IMG/VR virus record: IMGVR_UViG_3300022891_000002
Location: 1-64,000 of that record
Origin: a virus
Reading direction: 5' to 3' (one strand)
Length of the DNA: 64,000 nucleotides
The notes beneath the pieces were generated by a model, which saw only the letters and a program-made list of their open reading frames with translations, was not told the DNA's origin and did no database searches. The translations under genes and the position numbers were made by a program. Position 1 is the stretch's first letter, and the number at the start of each line of letters is the position of its first letter. This document shows, piece by piece, positions 8,227 to 15,145 of this stretch.

Positions 8227-8442
8227 TTAAAATCCTTGGTCTTGACTGTCTTCCCAAACCCCACCAACAGATATCAAAACAAACCTTGCACATTTATTGA
8301 GATATGCCTGATATTCTCTAGAGCGAAAGATAGCTACTTGAGATAGTCCGCAATAAGGGTAGATTCTCTGAGGTGTAGAACCTTTACTTTTGACGGCTGC
8401 TCTGGCATTTGAGTATATAATTTTCCAAAGCTGTTTATTCAT
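8227..8442 (-). CDS. Small basic protein of unknown function
   Basis: A 71-residue protein, basic in its first half (NARAAVKSKGSTPQR). It has no clear ribosome-binding site, but it starts two bases after the upstream gene's stop, so it may depend on translational coupling. No family is recognised. Confidence 0.55.
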   Translation of the reverse strand: MNKQLWKIIYSNARAAVKSKGSTPQRIYPYCGLSQVAIFRSREYQAYLNKCARFVLISVGGVWEDSQDQGF

Positions 8443-8444
8443 TG

Positions 8445-8735
8445 TTAGTAGAGAGTGTACTTCATTACTAGAACAGGAATCCCTAGTAACTGTTTACCAG
8501 TCTTTTCGACTTCCTCTCCGTATTGCTCTTTCATTGCTTGTGATACAGCTTTCTCGGCAATCTTTAAAAAATCGAAACAAGACATTCTCCCAAAACCTTG
8601 TAATGGTAGACTATCAGAATGTTTAGTAGAATCTTCCCAGTATTCGGCTACTACTAATAACTCATTCTCTGCTGCAAAGAAATTACATTGATTAGTAGAG
8701 TAATGACCTTGATACCCCTTTATTGAGATAGTCAT
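8445..8735 (-). CDS. Protein of unknown function
   Basis: A 96-residue protein with an AAGGGAG ribosome-binding site. It has an N-terminal beta-rich half and a helical C-terminal half (EKAVSQAMKEQYGEEV). It lies between the 91-residue gene upstream and the 71-residue gene downstream, all on one strand. Function unknown. Confidence 0.65.
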   Translation of the reverse strand: MTISIKGYQGHYSTNQCNFFAAENELLVVAEYWEDSTKHSDSLPLQGFGRMSCFDFLKIAEKAVSQAMKEQYGEEVEKTGKQLLGIPVLVMKYTLY

Positions 8736-8761
8736 GATTGTTTCTCCCTTGAGTAAATGAA

Positions 8762-9037
8762 CTAAGCGACTAGAGAAATAGTTCTGTCACATTCTACTAA
8801 CAAACTTAGTCTTTCTACGGTCTCAACTGTCTTCTGATAATCCTCACCTCCTAAGGAAAGGTAGTTATTATCTAAATCACAAATGATGTCCGTATAGTTC
8901 TGGTATTGACTAATCACTCCTAATACTAAATACTCATCACCAAAGACAGTGATATGAGAGTTGACAGATACTACTCGATAATCTCCTAAGAACTCAGGGG
9001 AATTCTTGACAACGTTCTTTACTAATCTATTATTCAT
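8762..9037 (-). CDS. Protein of unknown function, first gene after a divergent region
   Basis: A 91-residue mixed alpha/beta protein. The ATG is preceded by TTACTTACC rather than a ribosome-binding site. It lies 87 bases from the divergent homing-endonuclease-like gene, so that gap should carry a promoter for each direction. No family is recognised. Confidence 0.6.
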   Translation of the reverse strand: MNNRLVKNVVKNSPEFLGDYRVVSVNSHITVFGDEYLVLGVISQYQNYTDIICDLDNNYLSLGGEDYQKTVETVERLSLLVECDRTISLVA

Positions 9038-9124
9038 GGTAAGTAACTAGAGTGAAAAACAAATCTCTAGTAAAAGCTACTAAAGGAATAGAAAATGTTA
9101 TACTAGAGTTTTATCCCTACAATA

Positions 9125-9751
9125 ATGAGAAAAATAGCTCTAGTAACCTGTAAATGCTGTGAAAAAATCGTAGAACGAGACTTATCTAGATACAACCGAG
9201 ATGTTAGTAGAGGTCAAAAGAATTGGTACTGTTCTAGATACTGTCTTTTTCATGGTAAAAGTATAGAAATAGATTGTACTCAATGCGGTAAAACAGTTAG
9301 ACGGGTTAATACTCAAGCTATTAGGTCTAAAAATGCTTTCTGCTCTAGAAGTTGTGCTGCTATCTACAATAATGCACATAAGACAAAAGGCACTACCCGG
9401 TCTAAACTAGAAAAATATCTAGAAGAACAACTTACTCTACTCTTTCCTGACCTAGAAATATTATTTAACTGCAAAGATGTTATTAACTCTGAGTTAGACA
9501 TCTATATTCCTAAGTTTAAATTAGCTATTGAGTTGAATGGTATCTGTCACTACAAACCTATCTATGGAGAGAAGAAACTAAAAGAGATTCAGGCTAATGA
9601 CTTTCGCAAAATAGAGATGTGTACTAAGCACTTAATTACCTTAGTCACTGTAAATACTACTGCTCAGGGTCAGTGGAGCAGTGAATCTTCTAAAGAATTC
9701 CTCATCTCCATAAAAGAGCTACTAAACAGCTATACTCTACTACCTGACTAA
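9125..9751 (+). CDS. Zinc-finger homing-endonuclease-like protein
   Basis: A 208-residue protein on the opposite strand to all its neighbours. Two zinc-type modules come first: C9, C12, C36, C40 and then C51, C54, C73, C77, both with YCSR or FCSR signatures. Residues 123-142 form a nuclease core (SELDIYIPKFKLAIELNG followed by H142), typical of PD-(D/E)xK or Vsr-like phage homing endonucleases. Such genes stand alone, carry their own promoter and insert copies of themselves into related genomes by cutting DNA. TATACT about 25 bases before the ATG may be its -10 box. The fold call is from motif memory. Confidence 0.75.
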   Translation: MRKIALVTCKCCEKIVERDLSRYNRDVSRGQKNWYCSRYCLFHGKSIEIDCTQCGKTVRRVNTQAIRSKNAFCSRSCAAIYNNAHKTKGTTRSKLEKYLEEQLTLLFPDLEILFNCKDVINSELDIYIPKFKLAIELNGICHYKPIYGEKKLKEIQANDFRKIEMCTKHLITLVTVNTTAQGQWSSESSKEFLISIKELLNSYTLLPD

Positions 9752-9788
9752 AAGACAGAACTAATTATCTGTAGTAGCGGGTTGAATT

Positions 9789-10466
9789 TTACAGGTTAAT
9801 AGAATTGTAATCTAAATCGTATTGATGTTTGAGACTGGACAAACTTACAGGCATGAACTCATGAGGACTACTACTTAAAAACCATTGTTCACCGTTACTT
9901 GCATCTTCTCCTGCTGGTGAATAGTTAGAGGCTAGCCAGATACCAAAGTCGTTGTCGATTTTACCTAAATAACTGTCCAAATCTAACATATCATTTAGGA
10001 TTTCTCTTTCTGCAATCTTGTCTAGAATTTGAGTTGCCACATCATACGGACTCTCTAATGTGGTTTTTAACTTGGGCATTTTATTCACACCTAAAAACCC
10101 GGTATAATCCCAACTATCCCAGAAACTACAACCGTGACCAAAGCACCTCAACACTTCTCTCAAAGTTGAAGATTCGTCAGCTTCCCACATTTTAGAGAAT
10201 AGGTTAGTACCAATGTTGTCAATCAGTTGGTCTACTAAAGGTAATAACTGTTGATACTCATCAAAAAGAAATAGAGATGCTGTTACTTGACGGTAGTTTT
10301 CTACTATATCTTCCCTGGGTTGAATGAGTAGGTGACGTAAATGCGAGTATTCCTCATATTCTAAAAATGTTGAGATTGTATCTGCCATAATTAGCTCGAT
10401 AATACTTCTCACCATTTCAGGACGTTCTGCCGTCAATTCTAAAGCTGTTACTGTTTGAGTAGTCAT
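9789..10466 (-). CDS. Protein of unknown function (225 residues)
   Basis: Starts MTTQTVTALELTAERPEM; a GTG one codon earlier is in frame, but I chose the ATG. The protein is acidic, largely helical, with aromatic clusters (GCSFWDSWDYTGF). Its 3' end faces the homing-endonuclease-like gene. The region before its ATG holds the clearest tRNA-like element. No family is recognised. Confidence 0.62.
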   Translation of the reverse strand: MTTQTVTALELTAERPEMVRSIIELIMADTISTFLEYEEYSHLRHLLIQPREDIVENYRQVTASLFLFDEYQQLLPLVDQLIDNIGTNLFSKMWEADESSTLREVLRCFGHGCSFWDSWDYTGFLGVNKMPKLKTTLESPYDVATQILDKIAEREILNDMLDLDSYLGKIDNDFGIWLASNYSPAGEDASNGEQWFLSSSPHEFMPVSLSSLKHQYDLDYNSINL

Positions 10467-10511
10467 CACTTAAAGAAACTCTACTGGTTAAGTATTCCTG
10501 AGTAGAGTAAA

Positions 10512-10558
10512 TGCTCAGTTACGAATCGAACGTAATATAGCTACCGTTAGCCTGAGCA
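10512..10558 (-). ncRNA. tRNA-like minihelix (acceptor-type stem plus T-arm)
   Basis: Minus strand, 47 bases. A perfect seven-pair stem TGCTCAG/CTGAGCA stacks flush on a perfect five-pair T-arm TTACG-TTCGATT-CGTAA whose loop fits the tRNA consensus TTCRANY. The D and anticodon arms are replaced by a 16-base linker that can form a small hairpin, GCTA-ACGG-TAGC. No CCA is encoded; TTTA follows. It lies between two co-directional genes. This is the minimal shape recognised by RNase P and tRNase Z, so mRNA processing is one reading and a decayed tRNA another. Confidence 0.6.
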
Positions 10559-10565
10559 AAATTGA

Positions 10566-10919
10566 TTATGCGTTATACCAAAACTCGATTGATTTCTCAT
10601 CCTCAGAAAGAGAACATCGGATACTACAGCCGTCCTCATCCCATAGCCCGTATTCCATTGCTTTAGCTAGATTGTACGCTGAATGTTGATATTCAAGACT
10701 CATAGCTAGCACACAAGCAGAAACCTTAAATCCCTCCCCAATTAACACCATCCGTTTACTACCGTGCTTTTTATGTGTAGCATCCCATAGAAAACTCTCT
10801 ATAAGATTAGGATTATCTGTGGCAAGTACCTCGGAATACTCTTGTAGTTGTGAAAGAGTAGCAGAATTAATTTGTTTTTGGATTTCTAAGATTGAAATAG
10901 AACCGATAACTACCCTCAT
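10566..10919 (-). CDS. Protein of unknown function (117 residues)
   Basis: Starts MRVVIGSISILEIQKQ. The longer in-frame start at 10961 is rejected because only the ATG at 10919 has a ribosome-binding site (AGGAGC). The protein is mixed alpha/beta with two cysteines close to the end (CSIRC). It ends eight bases before the tRNA-like element. Function unknown. Confidence 0.62.
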   Translation of the reverse strand: MRVVIGSISILEIQKQINSATLSQLQEYSEVLATDNPNLIESFLWDATHKKHGSKRMVLIGEGFKVSACVLAMSLEYQHSAYNLAKAMEYGLWDEDGCSIRCSLSEDEKSIEFWYNA

Positions 10920-10966
10920 TGTTTTGCTCCTATGTGTTAGTGAATGTGTTAGTAGATGCACTGAAA

Positions 10967-11242
10967 CTAAAAATAACCTAAGTCACAACTATCGAGACTA
11001 AGCCAGTTACATTCAAAGGTTAGCTCTATGTAGTGTCCGTCTGGATATTGTTCGGGAAGTGGACAGTCCCAAGTATTTCTACCTCCTTTCTCTTGGTCAA
11101 GTAAGTAGGCTTCAGGATGAGTAGCAAAATACTGAGTCATATCATAACTCCCAAACTGCTCAAATACATAACCTTGATTCTTGAGATACTGCAAAAACTC
11201 AATCTCTGCGTTAGTGATTGCTTGCTGATATTGTTGCCACAT
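10967..11242 (-). CDS. Protein of unknown function (91 residues)
   Basis: Good AGGAG ribosome-binding site. It begins with a helix (MWQQYQQAITNAEIEFLQYL) and is rich in aromatics and acidic residues later. It sits between two small genes on the same strand. The family is not recognised. Confidence 0.62.
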   Translation of the reverse strand: MWQQYQQAITNAEIEFLQYLKNQGYVFEQFGSYDMTQYFATHPEAYLLDQEKGGRNTWDCPLPEQYPDGHYIELTFECNWLSLDSCDLGYF

Positions 11243-11286
11243 TTAGACTCCTGATTAGTTGGTAGATATTAGATGCACCTGACTCT

Positions 11287-11664
11287 TTAAAAAACGCTAC
11301 AGAAAACTACTGTATTGTCATCAGTAAAACCGACTAGAGTTGTATTTTCTGAGATGTATTCCTCAATCGCTTCCTTTAGTAAGTCTCTGATTTCTTCCTC
11401 AGTAGGCTGAATAATGCCATCAAAACTGAAGGAGAAATCCCAGGAGATAGTTAAGCTGTATTCGGCTGCAAACTGTTCCAAAGTTAATTCGGAATAATCG
11501 CAGCACAGAGCAATAACGTCTAGCTCCATCTCGTTACCTGTATCTTCCTCTAATTGTTCTAGGTAGTTAAAGAGAAGACTTAAACCTTCATAACTGAAAT
11601 TATCCTTTCTGTCGTAGTCGATGAACATATCGCAAAACATTCTTTCGGTTACTGTAACTTTCAT
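11287..11664 (-). CDS. Conserved phage/plasmid-type protein of unknown function
   Basis: A 125-residue acidic protein. The stretch around residues 24-60, including FSYEGLSLLFNYLEQLEEDT and ELDVIALCCDYSE, matches from memory a family often seen in phages and plasmids without assigned function. The pair of cysteines in ALCCDY is part of that pattern. No strong ribosome-binding site is seen. The tRNA-like elements at 11702 and 11863 lie in its leader. Confidence 0.65.
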   Translation of the reverse strand: MKVTVTERMFCDMFIDYDRKDNFSYEGLSLLFNYLEQLEEDTGNEMELDVIALCCDYSELTLEQFAAEYSLTISWDFSFSFDGIIQPTEEEIRDLLKEAIEEYISENTTLVGFTDDNTVVFCSVF

Positions 11665-11701
11665 GTTTATCTCACTTAACCCGGGATACTGTACCGAGTA
11701 G

Positions 11702-11775
11702 GGCTAGTAAAGGGATTGCACCTTATCCTAAGCTTTGAACTTATAAGCCGATTAGTAGAATAAATGACACTAGCT
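11702..11775 (-). ncRNA. tRNA-like element, tRNA-sized and imperfect
   Basis: Minus strand, 74 bases. AGCTAGT pairs with ACTAGCC at six of seven positions. Flush to it, TAAGG-TGCAATC-CCTTT forms a T-arm with four of five pairs and a seven-base loop like tRNA except G at position 55. A partial anticodon-type hairpin (GCTT with AAGC) exists, but the loop lacks the usual T33 and no D-arm is evident. A decayed tRNA gene is the simplest reading. Confidence 0.4.
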
Positions 11776-11861
11776 TTTAGCATTTACATCTACTTTGTGA
11801 TATTTTTTGATAATAGACATTTGTTTTCCTCTGATATAGTCACTCTGTATTGAGTAACAAA

Positions 11862-11907
11862 ACTTACTAGAGGGACTTGCACCCTCTTAATCTCTGTAGT
11901 AGTAAGT
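11862..11907 (-). ncRNA. tRNA-like minihelix (acceptor-type stem plus T-arm)
   Basis: Minus strand, 46 bases. A perfect eight-pair stem ACTTACTA/TAGTAAGT lies flush on a perfect five-pair hairpin GAGGG-TGCAAGT-CCCTC with a seven-base T-type loop. Only a 13-base linker stands where D and anticodon arms would be. TTTG follows and no CCA is encoded. It ends two bases from the stop codon of the 173-residue gene. Thirteen uninterrupted pairs arranged as in a tRNA top half are unlikely by chance. Confidence 0.6.
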
Positions 11908-11909
11908 AG

Positions 11910-12431
11910 TTAAGACATCAGCACCCATTGAATATCCACCACATCATCTCCTAAGTTAGTTACATCATTAGTATGTGAGAAATAGGACTCGTTATCCTCT
12001 GAATCGTAACTCCAATGCCCTTTATCAAACGTTAGTCCTTCTCTTTCTATGAAACTATCAAGCGCTTCTATCTCACTATCCTCTAACCCACTATCATCGG
12101 AATTAAATAGAGAACAGAGACACCAAGTAGGGATTGTGTAAGTAATAGTCTCGGGTTTTTCTTCATCCTCTATACTATAAAGCTGTACAATTCCTTCCCA
12201 ATCAACTACAGATACCCATCTATCCGCGCTTAACCGCATCTTTCTTAACTCTGCTTTGAGGTCATCTCTATTTAATCCGTTTTTAAGTGGGAAATCACCT
12301 TTCAGAACCTCATAGTAGAACATATCGCTAACTTGTTCTGCGGTAGACTCAATCTCACTTTCTGGGAATTCAGATAAGCCACCTAACAGTTGAAGCCATT
12401 TATGAGCTAGTTTGGTTGATTTGTTTTTCAT
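11910..12431 (-). CDS. Conserved phage-type protein of unknown function
   Basis: A 173-residue acidic protein with ribosome-binding site AAAGGAG. Around residues 102-130 it carries WCLCSLFNSDDSGLEDSEIE, which resembles the NGDxSGL signature of a phage/plasmid family of unknown function (compare DUF6926, from memory). Its leader (about 12432-12585) contains hairpins and a tRNA-like element, and the end of that leader matches the leader of the 104-residue gene upstream. Confidence 0.65.
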   Translation of the reverse strand: MKNKSTKLAHKWLQLLGGLSEFPESEIESTAEQVSDMFYYEVLKGDFPLKNGLNRDDLKAELRKMRLSADRWVSVVDWEGIVQLYSIEDEEKPETITYTIPTWCLCSLFNSDDSGLEDSEIEALDSFIEREGLTFDKGHWSYDSEDNESYFSHTNDVTNLGDDVVDIQWVLMS

Positions 12432-12454
12432 GATAAACTCCTTTGTTTACTTAA

Positions 12455-12500
12455 TCGAGCGTTAGCGACACTCGCTTTCGAGAACTTGACTTTATTGTCA
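12455..12500 (-). other. Hairpin-rich leader of the 173-residue gene
   Basis: The minus-strand leader holds a TTGAC/GTCAA stem with a six-base loop, then CTCG-AAAG-CGAG, which overlaps an alternative GCGA/TCGC hairpin, so two folds exclude each other. The same TTGAC/GTCAA stem and a matching ACAAAGGAG site occur before the 104-residue gene. This suggests a duplicated leader control element; no ligand or regulator is known. Confidence 0.35.
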
Positions 12501-12503
12501 AAA

Positions 12504-12581
12504 CTTAGGAGGGAGAATTGAACTCCCACAACTAATCGCAGATATCGAGTCTACGAGATATTTCTAGTCAGCCTTGCTAAG
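12504..12581 (-). ncRNA. tRNA-like element with a canonical T-arm
   Basis: Minus strand, 78 bases. A perfect T-arm GGGAG-TTCAATT-CTCCC with a consensus loop is flanked flush by CTTAGCA and TCCTAAG, pairing at six of seven positions. The 47-base middle can form an ATATC/GATAT hairpin, but I could not fold a convincing D-arm or an anticodon loop. The length is that of a tRNA. I read it as a degenerate tRNA or a member of the local tRNA-like family, not a working tRNA. Confidence 0.45.
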
Positions 12582-12585
12582 TGAT

Positions 12586-12900
12586 TTAACTGTAATCTTC
12601 AAAGTTATCTGCTTGAGATATTAAACTATCTGCTAACTCAGTGATAAGAGTCTCTAGTATTTCTTCATCCCAGTCATAATCCAGTGTTGCATAGCCCCAG
12701 TATCCTAGATGATTTGTATCATACTGAGCATCACCTACATGGATGTCTAATGAGTCATCTAACACCTGGAGTCGGACATCAATACCTGAATTACCACAAT
12801 CACATTCTAGTTCCTCTCTAGTGTATGATGATTTCATATACTCCCATTCTGAGATAAGAGAGTTAATGATGTTTTGTTTTTCTTCCTGATTAATAACCAT
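12586..12900 (-). CDS. Conserved phage-type acidic protein of unknown function
   Basis: A 104-residue protein with ribosome-binding site AAAGGAG. The stretch DIHVGDAQYDTNHLGYWGYA resembles a small phage protein family with a HxGDxxYDxxHxGYWG pattern, recalled without a name. It is acidic and probably beta-rich in the middle. The tRNA-like element at 12504 begins five bases after its stop. It is the first gene of the leftward cluster, so its promoter should lie within 12901-13100. Confidence 0.65.
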   Translation of the reverse strand: MVINQEEKQNIINSLISEWEYMKSSYTREELECDCGNSGIDVRLQVLDDSLDIHVGDAQYDTNHLGYWGYATLDYDWDEEILETLITELADSLISQADNFEDYS

Positions 12901-14331
12901 GATTTTCTCCTTTGTTGTGAACTTGACTTTCTAAGACGGGCATCGCTATGCTCGGCTAATTGTCAATACCTGCTGAGGGAATCGAACAAAAGATTTTTAC
13001 ATCTTCCCCATTACTTCGCTTATCTCCATCTTTCGCACTTCCCAATTCCTTGCTAGAGAGTATGGGAATAGATGTTGTCTTGCTTTGTTCTCTACTTGTT
13101 ATATGGGTTAATTACTCTTATCTCAGTTACTAAGGAATAACGTCATTTGAGTAATGGAACTCCGCGAGATAGCACGTCAAGCTACCATTGCAGGTAATAC
13201 TATGAGCTAGCAAGTACGCTTAGCTATTTTTCAAGGTTCTGTTTATCCCTACTGTGTGGAAGTTCTCATCTTAGTAGGTGACGAACTTTAGATGTGACCT
13301 TTGTTAGTACCAAATACTTCGCCGGATGTTCTCGACTATAGAGGTTGATTGTAACTAAGGTAAGTAAGTTAGGTTAGTTGTGCATTATCTCCGTTACTAA
13401 CGAATAGGTTGTAAGGTTAACTAACTATTGTACTAATCATCAACAGATGTAAGTAGGTTTAGTTATGTGGGCTATCCCTTATCAGTGTAGATGAGTGTAT
13501 CTAGTAATCAGATGTTTGACTGTGTTACTTAGATAATGAACTGACCTACAGATGTAAGGGTGAGTCTCAAATATACCCCTAGCTGGGTACTCGTTACTCG
13601 ATGATTTTCCGCCTCGGCTGAGGGAGAAGTATAAGAGTTAGTTGCTAAGCTGTTGCTTGTCTTTCGCTCTATGAATACTAATGTACAGGGTTTAAAAGGA
13701 TATGTAAAGGGGGTAAGCCATGATTGTTTCTTATGTACCTTACTCATTAGCCAGGATACTACTTATATACTACATTCACACTACTTAGTACCTGAGATAA
13801 GGACGTTAGAGACTATACACGTACATATAGAGTGTTAGTTAATAAGGTGAGTCTGAGCTACCTAGGTTAAGCAGTTGAGTACAGTAGATGAGACATAGTA
13901 CAGATATATAGATATAGAAGATGCACAAGTAACAGAACTGAGAATAAGTACCTTAACTCAGAGATATTGTATGAGTAAGTAGCTATATAATTATGTATGG
14001 AAGAGAAAGATAGATACAAGTAACATAGATGAGGAGATAAGTCAAGGGATATAAGTAGGTTAAACGTGAGTAAGGTAGGTGAGAAGGGCAAGTTATGATT
14101 GTAGAAATAGGCTATACACATCCTGGTGATTTAGTCAAGACAGTATAGCGAGTAGTTATGATTAGGTTTAGAATAAATAAGGGCAAGTTATGAGAGGAAA
14201 AGTGTGAGTTATTTACTCCTCAAACACATAAAGACTAAAAATATCTAAAAATAGACAAAACTCAAAAGTTAATAGAAGCTCTTAAAATAACCTAAACTTA
14301 AAAGAAATAGCACAGTTGAAAATACATAACT
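12901..14331. other. 1.4-kb region without a supported gene
   Basis: This gap separates the leftward cluster from the rightward terminase-small-subunit candidate. Next to the leftward gene it holds a TTGAC/GTCAA stem enclosing a GGGCAT-CGCT-ATGCTC hairpin (about 12921-12965) and a TTCGATT loop sequence near 12978 without a proper T-stem. From 13330 to 14200 short words recur (GTAAGTAGGTT-like, ACAGATGTAAG at 13444 and 13548). The right end has a 15-base direct repeat. Open frames here lack ribosome-binding sites and look like chance. It may carry promoters and a packaging or replication site. Confidence 0.5.
14084..14193 (+). repeat. Direct repeats upstream of the terminase-small-subunit candidate
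   Basis: AAGGGCAAGTTATGA occurs at 14084-14098 and again at 14179-14193, 95 bases apart. A shorter copy, AGTTATGATT, lies at 14154-14163. Terminase small subunits often bind short repeats near their own gene (cos or pac sites), so binding by the next gene's product is a testable idea. Operator or promoter function is equally possible. Confidence 0.5.
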
Positions 14332-15045
14332 ATGGCAAATTTAAAAAAATGGGATTGGGAATCAATAAGACTTGAATACATAATCGGAGAATTAGTAACA
14401 GATGAGTTCGGTAATGAAACTAGAAAGCCTTACTCCACTAAACGACTAGCAGATAAACATGGGATTCCCTTCAACACATTAGCCAATAAATGCCATGATG
14501 ATAAATGGGTACAAGATAGAAACAGGTTAGACGTAGAACTTAAGAGAAGAGTGACTGAAGATAAAGTAACTCAAATATTTGGTGAATCCGTTATATCCTC
14601 TTCTTATACACTAAAACAATTAGGCAAAGTAAATCAGATAATAGACGCGTATCTACAACCTTATTTAGACTTACTTGATTCAGACAAGAACTCTAGTATC
14701 TCAGTAAAAACAATAATCAATGAAGATGGTTACTCAAACTTAGAGGTCTTAAGTGAATCAGACGAAAAGAAGATTAACCCAAGAGACATCAAAGATATAG
14801 TATCAATCATCAAAGAAGTACATTTACTCAAGAAATCTATTTTAGGAGATGAACAATTACAAGTAGCAGTGGAAGATATCAAAATCAAAGACAAAGCTAA
14901 ATCAATATCTAAACTCAAAGGAGGTAAGGGAATAGAAAGTCAACTAGATATGTTACTCAAAGAAAAACAAAAGGTACAAGCTAGATTGAATAGTAGTGAT
15001 AATAGTAAGAATAATCAAGAGTTAGATATAGAAGATGATGAGTAA
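14332..15045 (+). CDS. Putative terminase small subunit (HTH protein)
   Basis: A 237-residue protein. Residues 36-60 (TKRLADKHGIPFNTLANKC and following W) match the helix-turn-helix of phage terminase small subunits, which recognise packaging sites and pass DNA to the large subunit. The rest is helical and charged, with an acidic end (DIEDDE). The gene is alone on its strand, 15 kb from the large subunit, which is unusual. A strong two-way terminator follows. Another HTH DNA-binding protein remains possible, since the C-terminal part is not diagnostic. No ribosome-binding site is evident at the ATG. Confidence 0.55.
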   Translation: MANLKKWDWESIRLEYIIGELVTDEFGNETRKPYSTKRLADKHGIPFNTLANKCHDDKWVQDRNRLDVELKRRVTEDKVTQIFGESVISSSYTLKQLGKVNQIIDAYLQPYLDLLDSDKNSSISVKTIINEDGYSNLEVLSESDEKKINPRDIKDIVSIIKEVHLLKKSILGDEQLQVAVEDIKIKDKAKSISKLKGGKGIESQLDMLLKEKQKVQARLNSSDNSKNNQELDIEDDE

Positions 15046-15078
15046 GTAATATAAGAAATATTCGATTGCTTGCATGAG

Positions 15079-15121
15079 AAAAAACTCTCTAGGTCGGATT
15101 CACTTAGAGAGCTTCTTTTTT
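15079..15121. terminator. Bidirectional rho-independent terminator
   Basis: A perfect seven-pair stem CTCTCTA (15085-15091) with TAGAGAG (15105-15111) is flanked by six A on the left and a T-rich tract (CTTCTTTTTT) on the right. It therefore works on both strands. It sits between the convergent terminase-small-subunit candidate and the 275-residue gene. Confidence 0.85.
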
Positions 15122-15145
15122 ATATATGAGCCACGTTGGCTTTAA

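Noticed and set aside
12966-13045. Candidate tRNA around TTCGATT at about 12978 (minus strand)
   Set aside because: The T-loop sequence is perfect, but only one T-stem pair forms and no acceptor stem was found.
12874-13056. Rightward 60-codon open frame
   Set aside because: It overlaps the promoter and start region of the leftward cluster and has no ribosome-binding site or plausible protein composition.
13529-13747. Leftward 72-codon open frame
   Set aside because: No ribosome-binding site and the composition is unlike the neighbouring genes.
13653-13838. Rightward 61-codon open frame
   Set aside because: No ribosome-binding site, unusual composition, inside the non-coding region.
13867-14121. 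Leftward 84-codon hydrophobic open frame
   Set aside because: Low-complexity Leu/Tyr/Ser content that mirrors the purine-rich plus strand; no start site.
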